Shown here one piece after another: positions 1 through 8,296 of a DNA stretch of 39,742 nt (within the stretch, counting starts at the first letter, position 1; every line of letters starts with the position of its first letter). Below the pieces are notes generated by a model, which was given only the letters and a program-made list of their open reading frames with translations, was not told the origin of the DNA and made no database searches. Source of the DNA: Elusimicrobiota bacterium. GTDB taxonomy: Bacteria; Elusimicrobiota; Elusimicrobia; UBA1565; UBA9628. The stretch is taken from contig DAIDHI010000034.1 in the NCBI GenBank assembly GCA_027452025.1, positions 1 to 39,742 of the forward strand. The letters run 5' to 3'. A program made the translations under genes and the position numbers.

Positions 1-93
1 AGGAACCGTTGCAAGCAAGGTCCCAGACGTTGCACGTGTTGTCGCACTTTGCACGATCGTCGTGAGGACAATCTTCTCTCGCCGCGCGATTAC

Positions 94-1575
94 ATGAAGA
101 CGCTCGAAGAAATCGGCTTGGGCATTCCCGGAGCTTCCAGCCGGGGCGCGCCCGTGACCCCCGTCGACTTCGATTTCGCCGTCGCCGGCAGCGGAGCCGC
201 CGGAGCGGCGACGGCCGCGCGCCTGGCCGCGGGCGGGGCGCGCACTCTGCTGCTCGAGCAGGGGACGACGGCACGGCCCCAGGCCGACGGGCGCGCGGCC
301 CTTTCCCTATATTACGCCAATTCCGGGCTCACGGCGGCTTTCGGCAACGGGCTCTATCCCGTCGCCGTCGGCCGGACCTTGGGCGGCACCACGACGATCA
401 ACTCCGGAACCTGCCTGCGCACGCCGCGCGAAATGCTCTTGCGCTGGCGCCTGCGCGCGCCGGGCTTCGACCCCGACGCCTTTCAAGGCCGCCTCGAAGA
501 GGCGTGGACGGCGGTCAAGGCCAAGCCGGTGCCCGAGCGGCTGCTGGGCCAAAGCGCCCGGCTGTTCTTTCGCGGCCTGGGCCGGCTCGGCCTGCCGCCG
601 GCGAGCGCGCTCGATCGCGCCGAGGATCGCTGCCGAGGAGACGGGCGCTGCTGCTTCGTCTGTCCGAGCGACGCCAAGGTCACGGCCAAGAGCGCCTTCC
701 TCGACCCGATGGCGCGAGACGCCCGCCTGACCGTCTGGCCGGGGGCGCGCCTGACGCGCGTGACGCCCGGGCGGCCGCCGTCGCTGGAGGTGTCGCGCGA
801 GGGCGGCCGCCGGCTGCGGCTGCGCGCGCGCGCCGTGGTCTTGTCCTGCGGCGCGCTGGCCACGCCGTATTTCCTGCGCGGCCTGGGCCTGCGCGCCGGG
901 CGGGATCTGACCATCCATCCCGCCTCCAAGGTTTTCGCGCTCTTCGACGAGCCCGTGCGCGGCTGGCAGGGCGTGCCTCAATCCGCCGGCTGGCTCGACG
1001 AGCGCGAGCCGCGGCTGCGCTTCGAGGGGGCGTTCGTGCCGCCGGAAGTCGCCCCGTTGACGATGCCGCTGGAAGGACGGCGGCTGCGCTGGTGGCTGGA
1101 CCGCTACGACAACGTCGCCAGCTTCGGCTTCATGGCGCGCGACCTCTCGCGCGGGCGCGTCGGCTACCCGCTGGGCCCGTCCTTGCCGCTTTTGCGCTAC
1201 GACCTGGAGCCGGACGACGCGCGGCTGCTGGCCCGCGGCATGCGCCGCGTCGCCTCGGTCTACTTCGCGGCCGGGGCCCGGCGGGTGCTTCTGCCCCTCA
1301 ACCGGCCGGACAACGAGCTCGAAAGCGCCGGGGCGCTCGAAGACTTCCCGTGGGACTCGGTGCGGCCCTGGCAGATCCAGCTCATGGGCTTCCATCCGCT
1401 GGGGACCTGCGGGCTGGGGCGCGCCCTCGGCGCCGACCTCAAGGCCGCCGATGGGCTCTACGTCTGCGACGGCTCGGTCATTCCCGAAAGCCTGGGCGTC
1501 AACCCCCAGATCACGATCTACGCCTTCGCCCTCGATTTGGCGGCACGCCTGCTGGAGGGCGGCCGTGCGCGTTGA
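94..1575 (+). CDS. GMC-family FAD-dependent oxidoreductase (first of a pair)
   Basis: The protein has an N-terminal Rossmann FAD-binding motif (FAVAGSGAAGAATAARLAAG) and the GMC C-terminal region with HPLGTCGLG followed by VNPQITIYAFAL. Members of this family oxidise alcohols or sterols using FAD; the substrate cannot be read from the sequence. A cysteine cluster (CRGDGRCCFVCPSDAK) lies mid-protein, in the same relative place as the four-Cys cluster of the downstream paralogue, so it may bind metal or an Fe-S cluster. The start is uncertain. ATG 94 begins MKTLEEIGLG, TTG 49 is also in frame, and the frame stays open to the left edge, so the gene may begin outside the window. No clear ribosome binding site precedes either start. 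Its stop overlaps the next gene by 11 bp, indicating translational coupling. Confidence 0.85.
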   Translation: MKTLEEIGLGIPGASSRGAPVTPVDFDFAVAGSGAAGAATAARLAAGGARTLLLEQGTTARPQADGRAALSLYYANSGLTAAFGNGLYPVAVGRTLGGTTTINSGTCLRTPREMLLRWRLRAPGFDPDAFQGRLEEAWTAVKAKPVPERLLGQSARLFFRGLGRLGLPPASALDRAEDRCRGDGRCCFVCPSDAKVTAKSAFLDPMARDARLTVWPGARLTRVTPGRPPSLEVSREGGRRLRLRARAVVLSCGALATPYFLRGLGLRAGRDLTIHPASKVFALFDEPVRGWQGVPQSAGWLDEREPRLRFEGAFVPPEVAPLTMPLEGRRLRWWLDRYDNVASFGFMARDLSRGRVGYPLGPSLPLLRYDLEPDDARLLARGMRRVASVYFAAGARRVLLPLNRPDNELESAGALEDFPWDSVRPWQIQLMGFHPLGTCGLGRALGADLKAADGLYVCDGSVIPESLGVNPQITIYAFALDLAARLLEGGRAR

Positions 1576-3100
1576 GCCCTTCGAGGCCCTCCCCGACGGC
1601 GCCGAATTCGACTTCGCCGTCGTCGGCTCCGGCTTCGGCGGCTCGGTCGCCGCGCTGCGCCTGCGCGAGAAGGGCTACTCCGTGGCCGTCCTCGAGGCCG
1701 GCCGGCATTTCGAGGACTCGGACTTCGCCCGGACGAACTGGGATCTGCGCCGCTACTTGTGGGCGCCCAAGCTCGGCTTGCGGGGCATCCAGCGCATCAC
1801 GTGGCTCGAGCATCTGCTGGCGCTTTCCGGCGCCGGCGTGGGCGGAGGATCGCTGGTCTACGGCGGCGTCCTCATGGAGCCCACGCGAACGTTCTTGCGC
1901 GCCTGCCGGCCCCTGGGCGAGCGCTTCGAGGAGCGGCTGGGTCCCCACCTGAAGGAGGCGTCGCGCATGCTCGGCGCCGCCCCCGTGCCGCGCCTGGCCG
2001 ACGCCGACCGCGCCCTCGAGCGCGCGGCCGAGGGCTTGGGCCGGCGAGACACATTCGGGCCGACGACGGTGGGCGTCTACTTCGGCGAGCCCGGGCGCTC
2101 CGTGGCCGACCCTTACTTCGGCGGCCGGGGCCCCGCGCGCGCGGGGTGCGTCTTTTGCGGCGGCTGCATGGTCGGCTGCCGCCACGGCGCCAAGAACACG
2201 CTGGCCAAGAACTACCTTCCCCTGGCCGCGGCGCGGGGCGCGCGGCTGTTCTCCGGCTGCCAAGTCGTGAGCCTTTCCGATCGCCTGGGAGGGGGCCTCC
2301 TCGTCGAGGCGAGCTCGCCCGGCGCCTTCGGGGGCCGCAAGACCGTTCGCGCGCGCCGCCTGGTCCTCGCCGCCGGCACGCTCGGCACGCTGCGGCTGCT
2401 GCTGGAGCCCCGCAATCGTCTGGGGCCTCTGCCGCCACGCCTGGGACGCGACGTGCGCACCAACGGGGAGGCCCTGCTCGGCGCCTTCGCTTGCGACGCG
2501 CGGCAAGACTGGTCCCAGGGCGTGGCCATCGGCTCCGAAGTGTGGGCCGACGAGGAGACCCACGTGCAGGCCGCCCGCTACGGCGCCGGCTCCGGCGCCA
2601 TGGCGCTGCTCGGCTGGCCCCGCGGCGGCGGCCCGCTGCGGCGCCTGAGGGCGCTGTGGCCTTTCGGCTGGTCGCAAAGGGCGCTCATCTTGCTCGCCAT
2701 GCAGACGCGCGACTCCCGCCTGCGGCTGTCGCTGGACCGCCGCGGTCGGCTGGCCTCGGGACTCGAGCCCGACGCCCGCGCGCCGCAAGCCCGCCTGAGC
2801 GCCGCCGAGCGCCTGCAGGAGGAGTTGTGCCGCCGCGCGGGCGCCGTCGCCATGACCACCATCTTCGAGGCCTGGCTCGGCATCCCCGCCACCGCGCACA
2901 TCATCGGCGGCGCCTGCCGCGCGCCGGGGCCGGAGACGGGCTGCGTGGGCCCCGACGGCCGGCTCTTCGGCCGCGACGACGTCTGGGTGCTCGACGGCTC
3001 GGCTTTGCCGGCCAACCCCGGGGTCAATCCGTCGCTGACCATCGCGGCGCTGGCCGAGCAGGCGATGAGCCTGGTGCCGCCCAAGGCGGCGGCTGCGTGA
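1565..3100 (+). CDS. GMC-family FAD-dependent oxidoreductase with four-Cys cluster
   Basis: A second GMC oxidoreductase of about 511 residues. It has an FAD-binding motif (FAVVGSGFGGSVAALRLREK), a cysteine-rich segment CVFCGGCMVGCRHGAKNTL, and the C-terminal GMC region with HIIGGACR and NPGVNPSLTIAALAEQ. The C-x2-C-x2-C-x3-C pattern followed by GAKNTL is typical of bacterial cholesterol-oxidase-like GMC proteins. GTG 1565 is chosen because it gives VRVEPFEALPDGAEFDFAVV directly before the FAD motif; longer in-frame extensions only re-read the upstream gene in another frame. It overlaps the upstream stop by 11 bp and its own stop overlaps the next start (GTGA), so the three genes form a coupled unit. 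The substrate is unknown; an alcohol, sterol or hydroxylated lipid is plausible. Confidence 0.87.
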   Translation: MRVEPFEALPDGAEFDFAVVGSGFGGSVAALRLREKGYSVAVLEAGRHFEDSDFARTNWDLRRYLWAPKLGLRGIQRITWLEHLLALSGAGVGGGSLVYGGVLMEPTRTFLRACRPLGERFEERLGPHLKEASRMLGAAPVPRLADADRALERAAEGLGRRDTFGPTTVGVYFGEPGRSVADPYFGGRGPARAGCVFCGGCMVGCRHGAKNTLAKNYLPLAAARGARLFSGCQVVSLSDRLGGGLLVEASSPGAFGGRKTVRARRLVLAAGTLGTLRLLLEPRNRLGPLPPRLGRDVRTNGEALLGAFACDARQDWSQGVAIGSEVWADEETHVQAARYGAGSGAMALLGWPRGGGPLRRLRALWPFGWSQRALILLAMQTRDSRLRLSLDRRGRLASGLEPDARAPQARLSAAERLQEELCRRAGAVAMTTIFEAWLGIPATAHIIGGACRAPGPETGCVGPDGRLFGRDDVWVLDGSALPANPGVNPSLTIAALAEQAMSLVPPKAAAA

Positions 3101-3759
3101 GGTGGGACATCACCCGCTGGAACCGGGCGCGCGTCGTCGAGCTCGCCGTGGCGCTGGCGGGCCTGGCCGCCGCCGTCGCGCTCAACACTTGGATGGGCAT
3201 GTTCGCCGACGCCGAGGGCCGGCGCGCGAGCCCCTCGCCGGACCTCCTTTTGGCCCACCTGCCCCGCGTCGACATGCGCTTCTTCTTCGTCTGGGGCTTC
3301 GCGGGCTTTCTGCTCTTCGCGATCGTCGTCGGCCTGGTGCGCGAGGGCCGGCGCCTGGCCCACATCCTGTGGCTCTACACCCTCCTCATCGCTCTGCGCA
3401 GCGTCTTCATCATTCTTACGCCCATGCGCAGCCCCGTCGGCGCGATGTGGGTGGGCGGCGATCCGCTCTTCAACGCCGTCGGACGCTATCTCACTTTTCA
3501 CAACGACCTGTTCTTCTCCTCGCACACCGCCTGCCCCTACCTGGGCTACCTGGCCTACCGCGACCGCTGGGCTCAAAAGGTGTTCCTCGGCCTCTCCATC
3601 CTCCTGGCCGCCACCGTCCTGCTGATCCGACTGCATTACTCCATCGACGTCTTCTCGGCCTACTTCATCACCTACGCCCTCTACCGCTTCGAGCGCCGCA
3701 AGCTGCGCGCGCCCTACCGCCGGCTGCGGATGCGGCTTCTGGGCTTTCTGCTGGCCTGA
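3097..3759 (+). CDS. PAP2 / sphingomyelin-synthase-like integral membrane protein
   Basis: About 220 residues with several hydrophobic helices: near residues 15-35, one after VDMRFFFVWGFAGFLLFAIV, and two in the C-terminal half. The motif FFSSHTACPYLGYL followed by IRLHYSIDVFSAYFITYALY matches the PAP2_C (sphingomyelin-synthase-like) pattern, where the two His and the Asp form the catalytic triad of phosphotransfer or phosphatase chemistry at the membrane. GTG 3097 overlaps the TGA of the GMC gene upstream and gives MRWDITRWNRARVVELAV. Neighbouring oxidoreductases suggest a lipid or alcohol modification pathway, but the substrate is not evident. The basic C-terminus (RRKLRAPYRRLRMR) is probably cytoplasmic. 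Confidence 0.75.
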   Translation: MRWDITRWNRARVVELAVALAGLAAAVALNTWMGMFADAEGRRASPSPDLLLAHLPRVDMRFFFVWGFAGFLLFAIVVGLVREGRRLAHILWLYTLLIALRSVFIILTPMRSPVGAMWVGGDPLFNAVGRYLTFHNDLFFSSHTACPYLGYLAYRDRWAQKVFLGLSILLAATVLLIRLHYSIDVFSAYFITYALYRFERRKLRAPYRRLRMRLLGFLLA

Positions 3760-3764
3760 AGCGC

Positions 3765-3779
3765 TGGCCGATACGTTGC
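3765..3779 (+). promoter_or_regulatory. Predicted sigma-54 promoter of the tyrosine phenol-lyase gene
   Basis: TGGCCGATACGTTGC has GG and GC separated by exactly 10 bp, as in -24/-12 sigma-54 promoters. The predicted start of transcription is near 3791, five bases before the ATG at 3796. No sigma-70-like boxes are obvious here. Confidence 0.7.
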
Positions 3780-3795
3780 GAAAGCTTACTTCACG

Positions 3796-5226
3796 ATGAA
3801 TAACAAACAGATTTTGCCCGAGCCCTACCGCGCCAAGATGGTCGAAGCGATCCGCCTGCTGCCGCCCGCCCAGCGCCGCAAGCGGCTCGAGGAAGCCGGC
3901 TTCAACACCTTCCTCTTGCGCAGCGAGGACGTCTACATCGATTTGCTGACCGATTCCGGCACCAACGCCATGACGGACGTGCAATGGGCGGCGCTCATGC
4001 GCGGAGACGAGGCTTACGCCGGCAGCCGCAGCTTCGAGGCCCTCGAGGCGGCCGTGCGCGACGTCTACGGCTTTCCCTTCATCGTACCCACCCACCAGGG
4101 CCGCGGCGCGGAGCACCTCCTCTCGCGCTCCTGGATCAAGCCCGGCCAGCACGTGCCTGGCAACATGTATTTCACGACGACGCGCCTCCATCAGGAGCTG
4201 GCGGGCGGCGTCTTCGACGACGTGATCGTCGACCAGGCCCACCAGCCCGACTCGACGCACCCTTTCAAGGGCGACATCGACCTCGACAAGCTCAAGGCTC
4301 TCGTTCAGCGCCTGGGCCAGGACAAGATCGCCTACGCGGCCGTCGCCGCCCCGGTCAACATGGCCGGCGGCCAGCCGATTTCGCTCGGCAACCTCAAAGC
4401 CGTCAGCGACTTCTGCCGCTCCAAGGGCATCCGCGTCGTCCTCGACGCGGCGCGCGCCGTCGAGAACGCCTGGTTCATCCGCGAGCGCGAGGACGGCTAC
4501 GCGGACTGGACGCTTGGCGAGATCCTGCGCGAAATGTGCTCCCTCGTCGACGCCTGCACGATGAGCGCCAAGAAGGACGCGTACGTCAACATCGGAGGCT
4601 TTCTGGCGACTCACGACCGCGGGCTCTACGAGGAAGCGATGAACCTCTGCGTCGTCTACGAGGGCCTGCACACTTACGGAGGCCTGGCCGGCCGCGACCT
4701 GGAGGCGCTCGCCGTGGGCGTCCGCGAGATGGTCGAAGGAACGTGGATGGACCACCGCATCTCCCAGGTGCGGTATCTGGCGGCCCGCATCGAGGACGCC
4801 GGGGCGCCCTTCGTCGTCCCGGTCGGAGGGCACGCCGTCTTCCTTGATGCCCGCCGGTTTTTGCCCCATCTGCCCCAGGAGGCGCTGCCCGCCCAAGCGC
4901 TGTCCGCGTGGCTCTACGAGGAGTGCGGCGTGCGGACCATGGAGCGCGGCACCGTCTCGGCGGGCCGAGACGACCAAGGGCGCGACCGCCGGCCGGCGCT
5001 GGAGCTGGTGCGCCTGACGCTGCCGCGGCGCGTCTACACCCAGAGCCATCTCGACTACGTGGCCGCCGGAGTGGGCCGGCTCTACGCCCGGCGAGGCTCG
5101 CTGCCCGGGCTCAAGTTCGTCTACGAGCCCAAGCGCCTACGCTTCTTTCAGTCGCGCTTCTGTCCGCTGCCCGCGGCGGCGGCGACCGGGGCGAATTCCG
5201 ACCATCCGAAAGCCTCGGCGTACTGA
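3796..5226 (+). CDS. tpl: Tyrosine phenol-lyase (beta-tyrosinase)
   Basis: A PLP-dependent beta-eliminating lyase of 476 residues that splits L-tyrosine into phenol, pyruvate and ammonia. It aligns by eye over its full length with Citrobacter tyrosine phenol-lyase. Shared blocks include YIDLLTDSGTNAM, VPTHQGRGAE and GNMYFTTTR, plus MSAKKD with the PLP lysine at about residue 260. Residues that separate this enzyme from tryptophanase favour tyrosine phenol-lyase: VRTMERG supplies Met382 and Arg384 (Met379/Arg381 in Citrobacter; Val/Ile in TnaA), and LRFF supplies Phe450 where TnaA has His463. The insertion typical of TnaA is absent. A roughly 20-residue C-terminal tail extends past the usual end and is encoded in the overlap with the convergent radical SAM gene. 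The gene is monocistronic behind a sigma-54-type promoter and lacks a clear Shine-Dalgarno sequence. Confidence 0.9.
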   Translation: MNNKQILPEPYRAKMVEAIRLLPPAQRRKRLEEAGFNTFLLRSEDVYIDLLTDSGTNAMTDVQWAALMRGDEAYAGSRSFEALEAAVRDVYGFPFIVPTHQGRGAEHLLSRSWIKPGQHVPGNMYFTTTRLHQELAGGVFDDVIVDQAHQPDSTHPFKGDIDLDKLKALVQRLGQDKIAYAAVAAPVNMAGGQPISLGNLKAVSDFCRSKGIRVVLDAARAVENAWFIREREDGYADWTLGEILREMCSLVDACTMSAKKDAYVNIGGFLATHDRGLYEEAMNLCVVYEGLHTYGGLAGRDLEALAVGVREMVEGTWMDHRISQVRYLAARIEDAGAPFVVPVGGHAVFLDARRFLPHLPQEALPAQALSAWLYEECGVRTMERGTVSAGRDDQGRDRRPALELVRLTLPRRVYTQSHLDYVAAGVGRLYARRGSLPGLKFVYEPKRLRFFQSRFCPLPAAAATGANSDHPKASAY

Positions 5227-6128
5227 GGCGCGACTCCCGTGCAGTCGTGCGCGCGCGCGCATGCCGCGCACGACGGCCCTTTGACCGAGGCAAACCAGAG
5301 CTTCGGCGGCAGCAGGCGCGCGACTCCCTCGGGTCCCAGGTGAAGCACGCGCTCAAAGGCGCCTGCGTGGCCGCCCGCTCCCTCGATGCAGGGCGGCACG
5401 TCGACGAGCCGAAGCCTGTCGAGGCCCCGCAACCCGGCGCGCTCGGCCGCCTGCCTGGCCCTGCGGAAGGCGGCGGCCAGCTCGCGGTAGCGAAGGGCGA
5501 GCCGGCGAAAGTGGCGCTTCCCGTTGCCCTCGACGGCCACGGCGTTGAGCACGACGTCGTCCAAGCCGGGGCGCGCCAGGAGCTTGGGCAGCAGGGCCGC
5601 CAGGTCCGAGACGTTGAGGGCCGAGACGGTCGTCGTCGTCGAAAGCCGAAGCCACGGCCACTGCCTCTTGAGGGCCAGCAGCACCTCGAGCCCCCGGCTG
5701 GTCTGCGCGAAGCTGCCGCGCGCCCGGGTCGCGGCTTCGTGGACGAGCGCGCAGCTGCCGTGGAGAGACACCGAAAAGCGGTTGAAGCCGGCCTTGACCA
5801 GCCGGATCGCGAAGGCCGGCTCGCCCAGCCGGCGGCCGTTGGTCTGCAGCCCGATGTCGTCGAACCCTCTCTGCTTGAGCGCCGCCGCCATCATCGGAAG
5901 CTCGACGTTGAGCGTGGGCTCGCCCCCGGTGAAGGTCACCGGCAGCCCGCGGTGCTCGGGGCCCAGCCGGGAAATCAGCCGCGCCGTCGTGGCGAACGCC
6001 CGCGCGGCGGGGACTTCGGCGCCGCGCCGGCGGCCGGTCCTCTCGTCGAATTCCATGCAGAAGAGGCAGGCGTTGTCGCAGCGCAGGCTCGTCGAGACGT
6101 GGATGCGCAGGTCCTTGAGGACTCTCAT
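5148..6128 (-). CDS. Radical SAM protein (third gene of a radical SAM operon)
   Basis: 326 residues. The radical SAM cluster motif C-x3-C-x2-C (CDNACLFC) is near residue 18 and the GGEP motif is in TFTGGEPTLN. A C-terminal CAACARAHDC segment probably ligates an auxiliary Fe-S cluster. The protein resembles the gene just upstream: both have SLHGS followed by ARGSF.QT, and both end in a GW.EF motif, suggesting duplication. The ATG overlaps the upstream stop (ATGA). The 3' end runs 79 bp into the convergent tyrosine phenol-lyase gene. The substrate cannot be assigned: no adjacent peptide gene, sulfatase or cofactor gene was found. Confidence 0.85.
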   Translation of the reverse strand: MRVLKDLRIHVSTSLRCDNACLFCMEFDERTGRRRGAEVPAARAFATTARLISRLGPEHRGLPVTFTGGEPTLNVELPMMAAALKQRGFDDIGLQTNGRRLGEPAFAIRLVKAGFNRFSVSLHGSCALVHEAATRARGSFAQTSRGLEVLLALKRQWPWLRLSTTTTVSALNVSDLAALLPKLLARPGLDDVVLNAVAVEGNGKRHFRRLALRYRELAAAFRRARQAAERAGLRGLDRLRLVDVPPCIEGAGGHAGAFERVLHLGPEGVARLLPPKLWFASVKGPSCAACARAHDCTGVAPQYAEAFGWSEFAPVAAAAGSGQKRD

Positions 6129-7024
6129 GGCGCCGCCGGCACGAACTCATCCCAGCCGAAGAGCGCCGGATACTCGCGCCACGGCCCCTCGCAGACGGAG
6201 TCGTAGCGGCACCGGACGCAGGCCGGGCCCTTCGCCTTGCCCTCCTCGCGGCGCTCCCGCGTGTAGTCCGGGATCACCGTCTTGGCATCGAAGATCATCG
6301 TCTCGGGAATGATGCGCTCGGCGACGCAGTCTTCGTAGCCCTTCATGAGGCAATACGGGATCGCCTCGGTGTAGCACAAGACGCCGGCTTCGCGTCCGAT
6401 GTCGAGGGCGGCCTTGACCAGAGGCATGATCTGCGACTTGCGCGGGACCAGCCATTTCTTGTTCTCGCCGGCCCTTCCGAGCGCGTGCACGAAGGCGAGC
6501 TGGAATTGATCGACGCCCAGCGAGACCAGGAGCCGGGCGAGCTCCGGCAGGTCCTTGAAATTGCCGGAGGTGATCACGCTGTTGGTGATGACCTTGGCTC
6601 CCAGCCGCTTCAGATTGCGGATGCCCGCCACCGTCTGGAAGAACGAGCCGCGAGCCAGCGTCTGCCTGTCGTGGATCTGCTCGCTGGAGCCGTGCAGCGA
6701 CGGCGAGAACTCTGTGACTCCCGCCTCGATGAGCTGGCGGCAGAGGGTGTCGTAGCAGAACGCCCGGCCGTTCGATTGGATTTGCACCTGCCGGTAGCCC
6801 AGCCTGCGCGCCGCGCGCACGACCTCGAGCAGCCTCGGATACAGGGTGGGCTCTCCGCCCGTGACCACGACGCCGCAAGCGCCCGCCGCCCGGCCAGCCT
6901 TCAGCGAGTCGACGAGCTCCTCCAAGGGCTTAGCGGGCAGCCGCGTGCGCTTGTCGCCCTGGACGCAAAAGTCGCAGAAGTTGTTGCAGCGGAAGCCCAC
7001 CTTGAGGTCGACGCGCTGGGTCAC
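6125..7024 (-). CDS. Radical SAM protein (second gene of a radical SAM operon)
   Basis: 299 residues from GTG 7024, which overlaps the TGA of the upstream gene by 4 bp and gives MTQRVDLKVGFRCNNFCDFC. The C-x3-C-x2-C triad (CNNFCDFC) and VVTGGEPTLYPRL are intact. Near the C-terminus CVRCRYDSVCEG, followed by GWDEF, forms a probable auxiliary cluster site like that of its paralogue at 5148-6128. Longer open frames upstream of 7024 only re-read the neighbouring gene. Function is unknown beyond SAM-radical chemistry. The tight coupling argues that all three proteins act in one pathway. Confidence 0.85.
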   Translation of the reverse strand: MTQRVDLKVGFRCNNFCDFCVQGDKRTRLPAKPLEELVDSLKAGRAAGACGVVVTGGEPTLYPRLLEVVRAARRLGYRQVQIQSNGRAFCYDTLCRQLIEAGVTEFSPSLHGSSEQIHDRQTLARGSFFQTVAGIRNLKRLGAKVITNSVITSGNFKDLPELARLLVSLGVDQFQLAFVHALGRAGENKKWLVPRKSQIMPLVKAALDIGREAGVLCYTEAIPYCLMKGYEDCVAERIIPETMIFDAKTVIPDYTRERREEGKAKGPACVRCRYDSVCEGPWREYPALFGWDEFVPAAP

Positions 7025-8232
7025 GCGGCCGCTTCCCCGGCCAGCCGGAAGCCGAAGCCGATGTTGTTGAGCAGCGTCCGCCGCATGTCTGGATTTCCCG
7101 CGAACGTCTGAGCCAGCAGCCAAAAATTGTCGAACTGGCTCGCCCCGTAATAATCGAAGGGTCCGGCCCGCAGCACGTCGGCCACGAGGAAGCGGCTTTT
7201 CATCGCCATGAAGTCCTCCTCCAGTCCGTGGGCGAGGCCGCGATAGACGCCTCCGTCGCAGTCGACGGTGATCTCCCCGTTGAGCGCCACGGGCTCGCGC
7301 CGCTGCCGGGTCTCGTTGACCAAGACGACGCCCAAGCGCCGCGCCAGCCGCCCGGCCCCGGCCAAACCGCGCGCGAACCGGTCCTGCGCCTCGCGGCTCC
7401 AGACGCGACCGAGGGCGTAGTTGAGCTGGATGCGCCGATGGCCGAGGCCGGCCAAGTAGCGGAAGGTTTCCTCGATGCTGCCCGCGCGCTCGGGAGGGAC
7501 GACGGCGATCACATGGTAGGGCAGGCCGGCGTGCTTGAGGGCGGCGAGGCTGCGCGACAGCGCCCTGGAATAGTCCCGGCCGCCGAGAGCCGCTCTCTGG
7601 TCGCGCTGGGTCTGCGGCGAGCCGTCGCAGCTGAACTCCACGCAAAAGGCGTGAGCGCTGAGAAAGGACAGAGTCTCCCGGTCGAGAGCCAGGCCGTTGG
7701 TGGTGAGCAGAAAGCGCACGCGCTTTCCCAGCCGCGCCGCCAACGCCTCGGCTTGCGCGACGGCGCGGCGCACCACGTCGAAGGCGAGCAGCGGCTCGCC
7801 GCCGAAGAACTGAAGCTCCACCTCCGGGCGGCCCGCGGTCAGGGCGAAGCGCACCGCGGCGTCGGCGACCGCCATGGACATGCGCGCCGGATATTTTCTC
7901 ACGCGGCAATACGAGCAGCGCAGCTGGCACAGCCTCGTGACCAGCAGCACCAAGCGCCCGGTGCCCACCCCCGAAAACAGCTCCAGCAGCTCCCGTCGGC
8001 CTCGACCGGCGGCCCTCGCCGCGCGAAGAAAGATCCCCCGGCGATAGCGCGCGTAGCCGGCTAAGGCCTCGGCCTCGGCGCAGCGCCCGGCGCGCTGAGC
8101 GCCCCACAGGCGCGCCAACAGCAGCCGATCGACGGCCGCCAGCCCTTCGGCCAAGCGCCGGGTCCGTCCCCGCGCGAGCGCGTCCTCCGTTCGAGCCAGG
8201 AAGGCGTCGATGTCGGCCATCTCCCCAGCCAT
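7021..8232 (-). CDS. Radical SAM protein (first gene of a radical SAM operon)
   Basis: About 403 residues. A helical N-terminal segment of about 90 residues precedes the radical SAM core, which has CQLRCSYC and QFFGGEPLL. The core looks like the SPASM/maturase-type group (TTNG.ALD..TL.FL, then SCDGSP), but the C-terminal half contains only one obvious cysteine (VDCDGGVYRG), so a full SPASM cluster set is not visible. The start is ambiguous. ATG 8232 (MAGEMADID) lies 2 bases from the predicted sigma-54 transcription start; ATG 8220 (MADIDAFL) has GGGGAG directly against it. Longer frames would place the promoter inside the gene. Its stop overlaps the next start (GTGA). Confidence 0.82.
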   Translation of the reverse strand: MAGEMADIDAFLARTEDALARGRTRRLAEGLAAVDRLLLARLWGAQRAGRCAEAEALAGYARYRRGIFLRAARAAGRGRRELLELFSGVGTGRLVLLVTRLCQLRCSYCRVRKYPARMSMAVADAAVRFALTAGRPEVELQFFGGEPLLAFDVVRRAVAQAEALAARLGKRVRFLLTTNGLALDRETLSFLSAHAFCVEFSCDGSPQTQRDQRAALGGRDYSRALSRSLAALKHAGLPYHVIAVVPPERAGSIEETFRYLAGLGHRRIQLNYALGRVWSREAQDRFARGLAGAGRLARRLGVVLVNETRQRREPVALNGEITVDCDGGVYRGLAHGLEEDFMAMKSRFLVADVLRAGPFDYYGASQFDNFWLLAQTFAGNPDMRRTLLNNIGFGFRLAGEAAA

Positions 8233-8245
8233 CCGGGACCGCCTC

Positions 8246-8260
8246 GCAACGGAACGGCCC
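8246..8260 (-). promoter_or_regulatory. Predicted sigma-54 promoter of the radical SAM operon
   Basis: On the minus strand the site reads GGGCCGTTCCGTTGC, with GG-N10-GC spacing. Transcription would start near 8234. It lies 5 bp from, and divergent to, the plus-strand site at 8266-8280. Confidence 0.65.
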
Positions 8261-8265
8261 AGCGA

Positions 8266-8280
8266 CGGCAGCATCGTTGC
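8266..8280 (+). promoter_or_regulatory. Predicted sigma-54 promoter of the hydroxylase / radical SAM pair
   Basis: CGGCAGCATCGTTGC has -24/-12 geometry. The predicted start is near 8292, five bases before ATG 8297. It is paired back-to-back with the divergent site at 8246-8260. Confidence 0.65.
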
Positions 8281-8296
8281 GTGAGAAAAGGGGGTC

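Noticed and set aside
6..33. GTTGC motifs at 8 and 29 as sigma-54 promoters of the first GMC gene
   Set aside because: For the one at 29 the upstream GG is 11, not 10, bases from GC. For the one at 8 the -24 position lies outside the window.
2578..5049. Long minus-strand open frame across the GMC, PAP2 and lyase genes
   Set aside because: It is antisense to three well-supported genes, low in recognisable motifs, and typical of spurious frames in very GC-rich DNA.
3796..5226. Calling this gene tryptophanase (tnaA)
   Set aside because: The TnaA-specific insertion is absent, and the discriminating residues (Met382, Arg384, Phe450) match tyrosine phenol-lyase.
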